Shown here piece after piece: positions 16,032 to 25,111 of a stretch of DNA of 36,972 nucleotides (position 1 is the first letter of the stretch; each line of letters begins with the position of its first letter). The stretch spans positions 111,703 to 148,674 of the forward strand of contig NZ_GG669992.1 in NCBI RefSeq assembly GCF_000159315.1, written 5' to 3'. The stretch comes from Lentilactobacillus hilgardii DSM 20176 = ATCC 8290 (lineage in GTDB: Bacteria > Bacillota > Bacilli > Lactobacillales > Lactobacillaceae). The notes under the pieces were generated by a model that was given only the letters and a program-made list of their open reading frames with translations, was not told where the DNA came from and did not search any database. A program made the position numbers and the translations under genes.

Positions 16032-16568
16032 ATGGTTAAAATCTACACCAAGGTTGGTGACCATGGTCAAACCAAACAAGTAACCGGAAAAATGGTGCCC
16101 AAGTATGATTTACAAATTGAAGCTCTGGGCGCAATCGACGAACTCGATTCATGGGTTGGTTATGTTATTTCAATTCTGTCACCAAAAGCCCAATCCTTAG
16201 CACCAAAGCTCAAAACGATTCAGCGAAATCTGTACGAACTCCAAGCTGATATTACCGTCAAACGCCATCATAACATTTCAACATCGGATACCAAACAACT
16301 TGAAACGGAAATCGACGACATTATGGCAAAACTTCCCATTATTAAAGCCTTTATCCTTCCAGGTGGCAATCCTTCGGGGGCTGCATTACAGTATGCACGG
16401 GCTTTGGCACGAAAAGCAGAACGTTTAGTCGTTGAATTAAACGATAAGAAGCAGCCTTTAAACGGCGACATTTTAGAATATCTAAATCGCCTTTCTGACT
16501 ATCTATTTGCATTAGCTCGTTATGCTAACCTTCTGGAAGGCTATGACGAAGAGAAAAGCAAACTGTAA
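16032..16568 (+). CDS. pduO: PduO-type cob(I)alamin adenosyltransferase
   Basis: 178 residues; transfers the adenosyl group of ATP to cob(I)alamin, making adenosylcobalamin. Motifs: the N-terminal ATP-binding YTKVGDHGQT (residues 5-14), LGAIDELDSWVGY, LPGGNPSGAALQYARALARKAER (Arg/Glu pair of the active site) and NRLSDYLFALARY. The ATG follows AAAGGAGC at 11 nt. It is the first gene of a three-gene group with a GntR regulator (14 nt later) and an MFS transporter. No other cobalamin or propanediol genes are nearby. Its likely client in this window is RtpR. Confidence 0.93.
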   Translation: MVKIYTKVGDHGQTKQVTGKMVPKYDLQIEALGAIDELDSWVGYVISILSPKAQSLAPKLKTIQRNLYELQADITVKRHHNISTSDTKQLETEIDDIMAKLPIIKAFILPGGNPSGAALQYARALARKAERLVVELNDKKQPLNGDILEYLNRLSDYLFALARYANLLEGYDEEKSKL

Positions 16569-16582
16569 CGGGGTGTGATACA

Positions 16583-17272
16583 GTGCCAGTTAAAGATCAT
16601 AAACAATTTAAACCACTTAGTCTTGTTGACCAGGTTTCTCAACAAATCCAAGAAGACATTTTAACCCATCAATTGGCCATTGGTGACCGTCTTCCAACGG
16701 AGCCCAAATTAATGGCCCGTTTTAACGTTGGTCGCTCAACCGTTCGTGAAGCGATTAAAGTTTTGGTTAATCTCGGCTTAATCGAAGTGAAGCAGGGTAA
16801 GGGGACGACCATTATCAATGATACCCTGCCCGATCAGACAATTTCATCGACATTGAAAAATGCACCGGTTATTGAAGCCTACGAGGCACGAAAAGCTTTG
16901 GAAGTCGGCATTGTCGACTTAGCATGCCATAATCGTAACGCAACGGATCTCAAAGCCATGAACTACTATTTAGAGATCCGTTCAGCAGCCGCAAAGCTTC
17001 ATTCACTCGATGCGTACCGCCATGCTGATGAGCAATTTCATGAAGCTATTACTGAAGCTACTCACAATTCCGTCATCACAGATATCTACACTGATTTTTG
17101 GAACTCATTTAAGGATCGCTTCGGTGCAGGCTTCACCAAAACAGAACTTTATCACGAGCAGTCCATTATTCATCAAAACATTTTGGAGGCTATCAAACAG
17201 CAAGATCCCCACCAAGCAGTTTACTGGATTGAAAAAAATATTACTTTATTGAAACAAACGGTTAATGATTGA
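16583..17272 (+). CDS. FadR-subfamily GntR transcriptional regulator
   Basis: 229 residues. The N-terminal winged helix-turn-helix contains LPTEPKLMARFNVGRSTVREAIKVLVNLGLIEVKQGKGT, a textbook GntR signature (about residues 36-75). The C-terminal helical FCD domain has acidic/His positions (DEQFHEAI, HQNILEAI) that bind a metal or small acid in this subfamily. The start is GTG. It lies 14 nt after the adenosyltransferase gene and 67 nt before an MFS gene, so it probably regulates this group. Effector unknown. Confidence 0.9.
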   Translation: MPVKDHKQFKPLSLVDQVSQQIQEDILTHQLAIGDRLPTEPKLMARFNVGRSTVREAIKVLVNLGLIEVKQGKGTTIINDTLPDQTISSTLKNAPVIEAYEARKALEVGIVDLACHNRNATDLKAMNYYLEIRSAAAKLHSLDAYRHADEQFHEAITEATHNSVITDIYTDFWNSFKDRFGAGFTKTELYHEQSIIHQNILEAIKQQDPHQAVYWIEKNITLLKQTVND

Positions 17273-17339
17273 CCATTTGTTTTAAAGTAAACATCAGATG
17301 ATACGATGTTTAAAGTGAAAAAAATTTGGAGGTCATCAA

Positions 17340-18539
17340 TTGAATACGAAACGGCAAGGTATCAATTTTACATTCGAGGTCTTCCTGCTGGCCGCAAACC
17401 TGCGACTGGCAATCATCGGAATTCCACCGATCGTCACAAAAATTCAATCATATTTTCACCTGACAACTGCTCAGACAGGTGTCCTGACAACTATTCCACT
17501 ACTTTGTTTCGGTTTTTTATCAGCCACAACCGCACCGATTATTCGAAAACTCGGTACAAAACGGACGATTGAATATGCGTTACTCATGCTGGCAATTGCA
17601 AATCTGCTTCGTACATATGTCAATTGGGGCATGTTTCTTGGAACAATCTTTGTCGGTGCCGGGATTACTATGCTAAATGTCTCATTACCGGCATTGATTG
17701 TTGAACGCCATCCTGAGCAATCAACTAAATTAAACGGTGTTTATACCGCATCGATCAATCTTCTTTCAGCAATTGTAGGTGGCATCGCTGTCCCTGTTGC
17801 CAACGCCATTGGTTGGCAATTCACCGTTCAGTTATTTTCTATTCCCGCACTGATTGCTTTTCTTGGGACACTTATGTTGCCACATCAAGCAACGAGACCC
17901 CGGAAAAGAACTGCCACTGATCACCAGGAAGTAACCGGAAAAGCAGCTGCGACACCTATTTGGAAACGGGGACATGTCTGGCTATTGGCAATCTTCATGG
18001 GGCTTCAATCCCTCATTTTTTACACCATTGTTGCCTGGTTGCCAAGTGTTCTAACTTCGCATGGCTTATCAGCCACAACGGCCGGTCTGTTATTTTCAAT
18101 CTTCCAAATCATCGGTGCACCGTTCGCTTATCTTGTCCCACGGGCAACTACCAAGGCATCAAACTTAAAATTGCTGATGATTTCCTTACTGATCGGCTAC
18201 TTATCCGGTATCGGTATTCTGATTATGTTCAACGCCACTTGGCTGCTGATTCTTGCCTGCATTATTGTCGGCATCACAACAGCATCTATTTTCACGCTCT
18301 CACTATCAATGATTACCACTATCTCTACCACACCACAAGAAGCAGGTTCCGTCGGCGGCATTGTTCAATCGATTGGCTACCTGATTGCCAGTGTTGGTCC
18401 AACGATGTTCGGTGTCATTGAATCGACGCTTGGAAACTGGTCACAAACACTCATTATTTTAATAACCATTTCGATTATTAATATTTTAGTTGGCTTTGTT
18501 CTGATTAAAATTGTTCAAAAAAATCATTTTGTTTACTAG
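17340..18539 (+). CDS. MFS transporter, CynX/NimT-like
   Basis: 399 residues with about twelve transmembrane helices. LAANLRLAIIGIPPIVTKIQ near the N-terminus resembles CynX/NimT (cyanate/2-nitroimidazole) family transporters, and a positively charged loop (RPRKRTATDHQE) separates two six-helix halves. Start is TTG, 7 nt after GGAGG. It follows the GntR gene in the same direction. True substrate unknown; it may be an organic anion controlled by the neighbouring FadR-type regulator. Confidence 0.85.
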   Translation: MNTKRQGINFTFEVFLLAANLRLAIIGIPPIVTKIQSYFHLTTAQTGVLTTIPLLCFGFLSATTAPIIRKLGTKRTIEYALLMLAIANLLRTYVNWGMFLGTIFVGAGITMLNVSLPALIVERHPEQSTKLNGVYTASINLLSAIVGGIAVPVANAIGWQFTVQLFSIPALIAFLGTLMLPHQATRPRKRTATDHQEVTGKAAATPIWKRGHVWLLAIFMGLQSLIFYTIVAWLPSVLTSHGLSATTAGLLFSIFQIIGAPFAYLVPRATTKASNLKLLMISLLIGYLSGIGILIMFNATWLLILACIIVGITTASIFTLSLSMITTISTTPQEAGSVGGIVQSIGYLIASVGPTMFGVIESTLGNWSQTLIILITISIINILVGFVLIKIVQKNHFVY

Positions 18540-18546
18540 ATAAGTT

Positions 18547-18575
18547 TAAGGAACGCCATTACGGGTTCCTTTTTA
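18547..18575 (+). terminator. intrinsic terminator after the CynX/NimT-like gene
   Basis: AAGGAACGCC and GGGTTCCTTTTT form a stem around ATTAC, followed by T residues. Confidence 0.85.
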
Positions 18576-18655
18576 TGGTTACATCGTTATTTAGATATTA
18601 TCTGTTATTTTGAAGTATGCTAAGAATAGCCTCTAATTTTAAAGAAGGAATCAAA

Positions 18656-20065
18656 ATGACAGCTAAAAATAAGTCTCTTAAAATATGGTGGATCTTTACC
18701 GCAATTTCCATTTTTTCATTTATGTCTACACTGACCAGCAGTGTCGTCAACATCGCCATGCCGGTCATGAGTCGTGCAATGGATGTCACGACCACCCAGA
18801 TCAACTGGGTAGCTTCAAGCTACTTGGTTATGACCTGCATGTTGTTACTGCCATTTGGAAAGCTCGGCGACCTATATGGAAAAGTATCCGTTTTTAAAAT
18901 CGGCACAGTCATTTTTACAATTAGCTCACTTCTTTGCGGCATAAACTTCGGCTTTGCTTTCTTACTGATCTGTCGGGGACTTCAAGCCATAGGTGCCAGC
19001 ATGACACTAAGCAATAACGCCGGCATTATTACGGAAATCTTTCCACCGAAAAAACGCGGTTTGGCACTTGGTAGCTTTTCTTCGGTTGTTGCTCTTGGAG
19101 GGATTGTTGGGCCGGGATTGGGCGGCCTCATTTTAGCGCATTTATCATGGAACTATATTTTTTGGATTAATATTCCCCTGGGAATTTTTGCAATTATTAT
19201 CGGTCAATTGTTTTTGCCCAAAACAGCTAATCGGCAGAACCAGCAAATTGATTATTTAGGGTTGATTTCATTTGGCATTATGATGGGCACACTTTTTATT
19301 GGTTTGTTATGGGGGCAGGAAATCGGATTTGCCAGTTTACCGTTTATTTTGCTCATGATTGCAACCATCATTTTATTGACCGTCTTCATCTTTACAGAAA
19401 GGCGCTTTAAAACACCGGCAGTTAATCTTGATTTATTCAGAAACGTCAATTTCTCATTGAATTTAATTGCGACAATTTTGGTTTATGCACTAAACTTTGT
19501 TGTCAATATCATTGAGCCCCTTTATTTACAGGAAAATCGATTAATTTCGCCGGAAGTAACCGGCTTAATTATGATGAGTTTTCCAATTATTCAAATCATT
19601 ATTGCACCTTTGGCAGGCACCCTGTCCGACCATATGGGTGATTGGCAGGTTTACATCGCCGGCATTATCATCCTGATCATCGGGCAGGTCGGGTTGGCAA
19701 CTGTTTCCCATGAAACATCCATCAGCACTTTATGTATCTGGTTGGGATTCATTGGTTTGGGCAACGGTATTTTCCAAGCACCCAACAACGTCATGGTCAT
19801 GGAAGCCGTTCCTAAAAACCAACTGGGAGTCACCAGCGGATTATTGGGATTATCCAGGAATATCGGTATGACAGTCGGCACTATTTTTTCAAGCGTTTTG
19901 CTGTTTGCCGGCATTAATCACACACTTGGCTATACGGTTCATAATTATCCAACTCATGCGCCCACAGCTTTTATCACGGGCATGCAACTAACATTTATTG
20001 CAACAGCCATCGTCTTCCTCATTTTTTTAATCGGAAACGTTACCGCAAGAATTGTGCACAAATAA
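18656..20065 (+). CDS. MFS drug efflux transporter, DHA2 (14-TM) family
   Basis: 469 residues with about 14 helices. Motif A reads GKLGDLYGK, motif B RGLQAIGASM, and antiporter motif C GPGLGGL. These define proton-drug antiporters of the DHA2/EmrB/QacA type. An upstream TTG-opened extension (from 18617) lacks a ribosome binding site; ATG 18656 has AAGGAA at 7 nt. Monocistronic. Substrates cannot be inferred. Confidence 0.9.
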   Translation: MTAKNKSLKIWWIFTAISIFSFMSTLTSSVVNIAMPVMSRAMDVTTTQINWVASSYLVMTCMLLLPFGKLGDLYGKVSVFKIGTVIFTISSLLCGINFGFAFLLICRGLQAIGASMTLSNNAGIITEIFPPKKRGLALGSFSSVVALGGIVGPGLGGLILAHLSWNYIFWINIPLGIFAIIIGQLFLPKTANRQNQQIDYLGLISFGIMMGTLFIGLLWGQEIGFASLPFILLMIATIILLTVFIFTERRFKTPAVNLDLFRNVNFSLNLIATILVYALNFVVNIIEPLYLQENRLISPEVTGLIMMSFPIIQIIIAPLAGTLSDHMGDWQVYIAGIIILIIGQVGLATVSHETSISTLCIWLGFIGLGNGIFQAPNNVMVMEAVPKNQLGVTSGLLGLSRNIGMTVGTIFSSVLLFAGINHTLGYTVHNYPTHAPTAFITGMQLTFIATAIVFLIFLIGNVTARIVHK

Positions 20066-20141
20066 CGACCGTTCACTGCTTGACCTTGTCACTTTAAGGT
20101 AGAATAAATTAACATGCTTTTAATAACGAGGAGTGATTGAC

Positions 20142-20765
20142 GTGTCTAATATTTTATTATCTTCACGAGCATTTAAAACAGCCGCAATAACGGATGCTTT
20201 TCACAATCTATTAATTCATTCTGCTAATAACGACCCTTCCATTACCGTTATTGTTAATTCTGTAAAAGAAGGGAAAATGCACCCTAAGATTATTGAGCTT
20301 CAACAAAGATTAAAGCAATTGGGATTCAATAACGTCGCATTATTGGATGTTCTTCATGACGACCTATCCATTTTAAATCAGACTTCTTTAGTTATCCTGA
20401 ATGGTGGTTATCAATTCTACCTGCTTCATTGTTTGAAAAAATCTGGAGCCTTCAATCTCCTTAAGGAAAGAATCAAAGATGGTATGCCGGTCTACGGTAT
20501 AAGTGCCGGTGCGCTTGTATTGGGATCGGATATTAATATGTACCAGTACCTCTATCCAGAAGATAATTGGTTTGCTGATACCGACTTATCCGCAATTGGT
20601 GCGACCAAAATTCGCATCTATCCGCACTTTGATCAACACATCCAACTTGATCCGCAGTTAGCTAATAAGCTCCGTCATTGGGAAATAGTCAAAAACCAAA
20701 CAATTACTCGACTAACCAATCAAGAGGCCCTGCTAATCGAAAATGACCGGGTGATTAAGCTATAA
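20142..20765 (+). CDS. peptidase E-like protein (class I glutamine amidotransferase fold, S51 type)
   Basis: 207 residues. The nucleophile elbow GISAGA places Ser121 in the position of the S51 dipeptidase E serine. LVILNGGYQFYLLHCLKKSG resembles the oligopeptide-loop segment of the family. Start is GTG 20142 with CGAGGAG 8 nt before it; the GTG at 20133 overlaps that site. Family members hydrolyse Asp-X dipeptides or alpha-aspartyl bonds; cytoplasmic. It stands alone, convergent with the GNAT gene 7 nt away. Confidence 0.82.
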   Translation: MSNILLSSRAFKTAAITDAFHNLLIHSANNDPSITVIVNSVKEGKMHPKIIELQQRLKQLGFNNVALLDVLHDDLSILNQTSLVILNGGYQFYLLHCLKKSGAFNLLKERIKDGMPVYGISAGALVLGSDINMYQYLYPEDNWFADTDLSAIGATKIRIYPHFDQHIQLDPQLANKLRHWEIVKNQTITRLTNQEALLIENDRVIKL

Positions 20766-20772
20766 AAACTCT

Positions 20773-21219
20773 CTAAATATCCATATTCAGCCACTCACTG
20801 GTTTGCTTAAATCCAAATTTTTCGTACACCGGCCGACCAAGTTTCGAAGTCCCAAGCCATAATTTCGTGACACCTTTCTTTTTGGCCTCATTCACTAATT
20901 GATGGAGTAACCGTGTCGCAAGTCCTTTACCGCGATAGCTGTCCGCCGTATACATATTGGTAATATACCCCTTGACACCGGATTGATTACTATAGGTTGG
21001 CGGAAACTGCTGAAAGTAGATTGCGGCCGTCGCAATAATTTGCTGCCCATCCAGAATGAGATATTCAATCAGGGAACCCTCCGCAATCGTTTTCTTAAAA
21101 AAAGATGCCAGTTGGGAATCAATCGAAACATCCGGTTCAATTCCTTCATCAATTAATTGCTGTTTACGAATTTGGCTTATTGTTTTAATATCTGCCAAAG
21201 TTGCCTTACGAATATCCAT
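20773..21219 (-). CDS. GNAT family N-acetyltransferase
   Basis: 148 residues. The acetyl-CoA loop is YRGKGLATRLLHQLV (motif A, about residue 95), preceded by a beta-strand VKGYITNMYT. The C-terminal KLWLGTSKLGRPVYEKFGF is the usual GNAT ending. Start ATG follows GAGAGGAG by 9 nt. Acceptor substrate unknown. Confidence 0.9.
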   Translation of the reverse strand: MDIRKATLADIKTISQIRKQQLIDEGIEPDVSIDSQLASFFKKTIAEGSLIEYLILDGQQIIATAAIYFQQFPPTYSNQSGVKGYITNMYTADSYRGKGLATRLLHQLVNEAKKKGVTKLWLGTSKLGRPVYEKFGFKQTSEWLNMDI

Positions 21220-21340
21220 CTTGGCACGCTCCTCTCAACTCGTCTTATATGATTATTATAGAATAAGTTATCCTTATTTGTGATTATGCCGACAAGTTTA
21301 ATGTCAAACTGTCCGCCGAAAATAAGAAATAATCGGCACA

Positions 21341-21418
21341 AAAAAACAACTCAAGATTAAAGCAACGGGAATGATACAACCAATTTTCCCGATCTGCTCT
21401 ATTCTTGAGTTATTTTCA
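21341..21418 (-). terminator. long imperfect hairpin terminator after the secreted-protein gene
   Basis: The outer arms AACTCAAGA (21348-21356) and TCTTGAGTT (21403-21411) are perfect. Inner AGCA/TGCT and CGGGAA/TTCCCG pairs extend the stem to nearly 27 positions. The minus strand continues into a seven-T run. Confidence 0.75.
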
Positions 21419-21475
21419 TTTAAATCACTTTTGGCTAAGTAGAAATCAAGTTACCCCAGTCAAACAATATCCCTG

Positions 21476-21931
21476 TTATTTCTTATAGAAATAGCCAACG
21501 TCCAACCTTGGTTTACCATATTCCCTGTCAATATGATATTTATACAATGCCGATTTACCATGACGTTTAACCGGTTTGAAATAAAGTGATTCTTTAGATT
21601 CCAAGAGTTTCAAATCCCAATAGCCATGTTTGTTCGCTTGCTTGGAGACAGTAAATAACGCGTATTTATTTTTGGCGGATATAGCTGTTTTTACATGGAA
21701 TGTCATTGGTTTTGACTTCCAATGACCGTCAACTGTCGCACCTTCCTGCAATGTATATTTGGTCAACTTATACATAACCGGTACATGCTGATACTTTCCA
21801 TACCAAGACCCACGCAGAACTTGTGGAATTGGGTTAACCTCGGTTGCAGCCTGAGCATTTCCCAACGTGAGGACCGTAACCCCCACACCAAACGTTGCAG
21901 CCACCAGCAAAACAGATTTTGTTAATGTCAT
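21476..21931 (-). CDS. small secreted hypothetical protein (151 aa)
   Basis: The N-terminus MTLTKSVLLVAATFGVGVTV followed by LTLGNAQAATEVNP is a Sec signal peptide with probable cleavage after AQA (about residue 29). The mature part of about 120 residues is basic and rich in K and Y (RGSWYGKYQHVP, HVKTAISAKNKYALFTV, KPVKRHGKSALYKYH). No LPXTG or membrane anchor, so it is probably released. Start ATG has AGAAGG upstream. Similar short beta-rich secreted proteins are common in lactobacilli; function unknown. Confidence 0.8.
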   Translation of the reverse strand: MTLTKSVLLVAATFGVGVTVLTLGNAQAATEVNPIPQVLRGSWYGKYQHVPVMYKLTKYTLQEGATVDGHWKSKPMTFHVKTAISAKNKYALFTVSKQANKHGYWDLKLLESKESLYFKPVKRHGKSALYKYHIDREYGKPRLDVGYFYKK

Positions 21932-22100
21932 TCAATAAACCTTCTTTCACTTGAGCTGGTTTCATGGTAACGCAGGATTAAGACAACAAGAAAGGATTCC
22001 TTGACATTGGGGGGGGTACATACCGGCAACAAAGCGATCGTTTCCAGTTATACGTTTTCGATTACCAAAAAGCCATTTAAGCTATGTGACATTTAACGAC

Positions 22101-22136
22101 AAAAAAGCCGAGGCTGCTTTGAGTCTCGGCTTTTTC
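22101..22136 (-). terminator. intrinsic terminator after gap
   Basis: AAAAAGCCGAG and CTCGGCTTTTT are perfect arms around a 12-base loop, with a T-run on the minus strand. Confidence 0.92.
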
Positions 22137-22174
22137 GTATCGATGTGATGGTTCGAGTCACATTTTGATTTTAA

Positions 22175-23185
22175 TTACTTATCTCCAAATGCCTTTGCAG
22201 TTCTGATCATATTGGCAACAAAGCCATATTCGTTGTCATACCATGTAGCGGTCTTAACAACTTGGAACTCACCATTGGTTGTAACTTCGGTTTGAGTTGG
22301 ATCATAAACGGCCCCGTGGGTATCGCCAATGATATCGGATGACACATTTTCATCTTCATTCCAGCCGAATGCCGGGTTATCCTTGGTGTAAGGCTTGATT
22401 GCTTCATTAACTTGGTCGGCAGTCACGTCTTTAGTTTTCAAAACGGAAACCAATTCGCAAACCGAACCGTCAACAACTGCTACCCGTTGTGCGTGACCAT
22501 TCAAATGACCATCGAGTTCTGGAATGACCAGCCCAATCGCTTTAGCAGCACCAGTTGAATGAGGAATAGTATTTGCCGAAGCGGTACGATTTGGACGAGC
22601 TTTCTTTCCTTTAGGCCCATCAAGAATCATTTGGGAACTGGTGAAAGCATGGATAGTCGTCATTGTACCGACTTCAATACCAAATTCTTTATTCAGGTAA
22701 TATGCCATAGGTGCCAGCGCATTTGTCGTACATGACCCTGCAGAAACGATTTGATCACTTGCGTCCAATGTGTCATCGTTGACATTATAAACAATTGTTT
22801 TAATTGAACCAGCTGGTGCGGAAATCAAAACTTTCTTAACGCCGGCATCCAAGTGGGCCTGAGATTTTTCTTTAGAAGTGTAGAATCCGGTACATTCAAG
22901 AACTAATTCAACACCATCGTCCTTAGCCCAAGGAATTTGTGATGCATCACGTTCAGCATATACGTGAAATTCATGACCGTTGACAATAATCGAATCATCG
23001 GTCGAACTAACGTCATATGGTAAAGTGCCATGGGTTGAGTCATATTTGAACAAATAGGCAAGCATTGAAGGTGTCGTCAAATCATTGATGGCTGTTACTT
23101 CAATGTCAGGATCGTTAATCTCCAAAATTCGGCGGAGTGCTAACCGACCAATGCGTCCAAAACCATTAATCCCAATTTTAACCAT
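22175..23185 (-). CDS. gap: type I glyceraldehyde-3-phosphate dehydrogenase
   Basis: 336 residues; converts glyceraldehyde-3-phosphate, NAD and phosphate to 1,3-bisphosphoglycerate. NAD loop NGFGRIGR at the N-terminus, catalytic Cys152 in [13 protein letters not shown], and the conserved WYDNEYGF near the C-terminus. AINDL carries the Asp that selects NAD. The frame extends upstream to 23245, but the ATG at 23185 follows CTAGGAGGG and gives the family's [10 protein letters not shown] start. It is monocistronic: the usual cggR-gap-pgk-tpi order is absent, and nox lies upstream in the same direction behind its own terminator. Confidence 0.97.
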   Translation of the reverse strand: MVKIGINGFGRIGRLALRRILEINDPDIEVTAINDLTTPSMLAYLFKYDSTHGTLPYDVSSTDDSIIVNGHEFHVYAERDASQIPWAKDDGVELVLECTGFYTSKEKSQAHLDAGVKKVLISAPAGSIKTIVYNVNDDTLDASDQIVSAGSCTTNALAPMAYYLNKEFGIEVGTMTTIHAFTSSQMILDGPKGKKARPNRTASANTIPHSTGAAKAIGLVIPELDGHLNGHAQRVAVVDGSVCELVSVLKTKDVTADQVNEAIKPYTKDNPAFGWNEDENVSSDIIGDTHGAVYDPTQTEVTTNGEFQVVKTATWYDNEYGFVANMIRTAKAFGDK

Positions 23186-23212
23186 ATTTTTCCCTCCTAG
23201 AATAACTAAACA

Positions 23213-23278
23213 GGCACAATTAAACCGTGCCCCAACTTTTAACATTTAAAAGTATATGCCGGTTTCAGTTTTTATCAA
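23213..23278 (-). promoter_or_regulatory. gap promoter with inverted repeat at the start site and a leader hairpin
   Basis: Minus strand: -35 TTGATA (23278-23273), 16-bp spacer, -10 TATACT (23256-23251). The repeat ACTTTTAA / TTAAAAGT (23235-23253, 3-base centre) covers the -10 edge and expected start site. Downstream, GGCAC / GTGCC (23213-23231) would form a hairpin near the 5' end of the mRNA. Confidence 0.6.
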
Positions 23279-23381
23279 GCAATTAGACTCTTCATCTAAT
23301 AACGCCAAATATGCCAATCAACTTGTCCAAACTGTCGCAATAAAAGGTGATGCATGGCCGTTAAAAAATCGGTCTGAATAT

Positions 23382-23426
23382 AAAAACAGAGATGTCACAA
23401 AAACAAACTGTGTCATCTCTGTTTTA
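23382..23426 (-). terminator. intrinsic terminator after nox
   Basis: ACAGAGATG-T-CACA pairs with TGTG-T-CATCTCTGT (one mismatch), with T-rich sequence on the minus strand. Confidence 0.85.
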
Positions 23427-23442
23427 TTGAATTTACCGATCG

Positions 23443-24801
23443 TTATTTTTGATCAAGTTCACGTTGAGCTTTTTGTGCTGCAACATTAATAATATTCCAT
23501 GGACGATCAAACCCGGGTTGGAAGAAGAAATCTGCATAAGCCAGATCATTAACCGTCAATTTTTGTTGGATAGCTAAGGAAATGACATTCATGTTTGCCG
23601 TAACATCAGCTTTTGACATGATTTGAGCGCCTAAAACCCGACCATCCTTTGGATCAAACGTTAATTTGAACTGGACCTTTGGATTTTGATCTGCCGGCAC
23701 AAATGGTGGCCGATACGTATCTTCAACGTAAACCGATTGCGTTTCAACTCCGAATTTGTCTGCAGTACCTTCTTTAATACCGGTTGAGGCAAAATGATAA
23801 TCAAATACGCTTAACGCAGAAGAACCTGATACTGCCGGTGTCGGATTCTTTGCGTCGGTCAGGTTTTTCACTGCGTAACGTCCCTGGCGACGACCATTTG
23901 TGGCCAACGCGATTTGAGCGGGCTTATCAGTCGGTGCGAACTTAATCTTAGTTGCATCACCAACCGCAAAGATATCGGGTTGACTTGTTCGTTGGTAGTC
24001 GTCTGTTTTGATTGTTCCATTACTGTTCAAATCAAGTGTATCGGCAAGCCACTTGGTATTTGGCTTGACACCAACAGCCTCAACAACCAATTCAGCAGGA
24101 TATTCGGCCTGATCAGTGACAACCTTTGTCACCTTGCCATTCTTGCCCACAATTTCTTTAACCGTTTCACCCGTAGCGGCATGAATACCATTCGCCTGCA
24201 TTTCATCTGTTAAAACGCTGGTAAATTCTTTATCCAGGTAAACACTTAACAAGCGTGGCAAAATATCAACAACCGTAACATTCTTACCGGCTTTGGCAAA
24301 GACTTCTGCTGCTTCAATGCCAATGTAGCCCGAACCGATCACAACGACATTCTTAATAGTCGGTTCAACCGTTGCTCTCTTTAGCTTCATTGCCCAGTCA
24401 CGACCACGCATGTAATAGACATTTTGTAAATCATTACCGGGAATCGGTAATGCGACCGGAACCGCACCAACACTTAGAATTAACTTATCATAGCTTTCAT
24501 CGCGTTCTGACCCATCAGCCAAATTTTTAACATGGACTTCATGCTTGTCCGGCGAGATTGACGCGATTTCTTGTTGTACAAAAACATGGACACCTTGGGC
24601 ACGCATCCCCTCAGCAGTCGCATAACGAACGTTGTTAACGTCCTTGACAACGCCTTCAAGGTATAATTGCATCCCACATGAAAGGAAAGAAACAAAATCT
24701 CCTTTTTCATACCATTGAATTTCTGCATCCGGATGAGTTGCTAATAACTCGCGAACTGCTTCGTAACCACCGTGTGATGAACCAACAACAATAACTTTCA
24801 C
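23443..24801 (-). CDS. nox: NADH oxidase, water-forming (CoA-disulfide reductase-like flavoprotein)
   Basis: 452 residues; reduces O2 to water with NADH via FAD and one redox-active cysteine. FAD loop [11 protein letters not shown] with His10, redox Cys42 in [14 protein letters not shown] loop [22 protein letters not shown] (about residues 152-173), second FAD motif DIFAVGDA. Length matches lactic acid bacterial Nox2 enzymes. Start is GTG after AGGAGGGATTTATA. In heterofermentative cells it regenerates NAD in air, sparing acetyl-phosphate for ATP. Its promoter carries two Fur-superfamily-like 15-mers. Confidence 0.93.
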   Translation of the reverse strand: MKVIVVGSSHGGYEAVRELLATHPDAEIQWYEKGDFVSFLSCGMQLYLEGVVKDVNNVRYATAEGMRAQGVHVFVQQEIASISPDKHEVHVKNLADGSERDESYDKLILSVGAVPVALPIPGNDLQNVYYMRGRDWAMKLKRATVEPTIKNVVVIGSGYIGIEAAEVFAKAGKNVTVVDILPRLLSVYLDKEFTSVLTDEMQANGIHAATGETVKEIVGKNGKVTKVVTDQAEYPAELVVEAVGVKPNTKWLADTLDLNSNGTIKTDDYQRTSQPDIFAVGDATKIKFAPTDKPAQIALATNGRRQGRYAVKNLTDAKNPTPAVSGSSALSVFDYHFASTGIKEGTADKFGVETQSVYVEDTYRPPFVPADQNPKVQFKLTFDPKDGRVLGAQIMSKADVTANMNVISLAIQQKLTVNDLAYADFFFQPGFDRPWNIINVAAQKAQRELDQK

Positions 24802-24834
24802 TATAAATCCCTCCTGTTATTTAACTGCCTCTAC

Positions 24835-24885
24835 ATTGTAACAATTCTAAAGTAAAAATTCAACCTAATTTAGAATAATTCTAAA
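24835..24885 (-). promoter_or_regulatory. nox promoter with two PerR/Fur-type 7-1-7 operators
   Basis: Minus-strand promoter: -35 TTGAAT (24863-24858), 17-bp spacer, -10 TACAAT (24840-24835). TTAGAATAATTCTAA (24870-24884, perfect odd palindrome) lies just upstream of the -35. TTGTAACAATTCTAA (24836-24850), 12 of 15 identical to it, overlaps the -10. Both have the AATnATT-like core of Fur/PerR/Zur boxes; the PerR box is TTATAATNATTATAA. Confidence 0.6.
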
Positions 24886-24959
24886 CAAGAAGTGAGAATA
24901 GATCACTTTTACTTAATAGTAACAATCTCCAATTTCAAAGCCAAGTTCAAACATTGTAA

Positions 24960-24989
24960 ATTTTGTCAATCTCATCAATATGACAAAAT
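24960..24989. promoter_or_regulatory. inverted repeat in the nox/25112 divergent region
   Basis: ATTTTGTCA (24960-24968) and TGACAAAAT (24981-24989) are perfect 9-base arms spaced 12 bases apart. No gene ends here, so a terminator is unlikely; an operator is more probable. Confidence 0.4.
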
Positions 24990-25015
24990 AAATCAAACTG
25001 TAAACTAATTGTGTC

Positions 25016-25044
25016 TTGTCTTAATACCAAAAATCAATTATAGT
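25016..25044 (+). promoter_or_regulatory. promoter of the small membrane protein gene at 25112
   Basis: -35 TTGTCT (25016-25021), 17-bp spacer, -10 TATAGT (25039-25044). Confidence 0.6.
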
Positions 25045-25111
25045 AACATTAATTAACGATAAGCCTTGTAAAATACAATAACGCACTCAACCATTACTGG
25101 AGGTGGTATCC

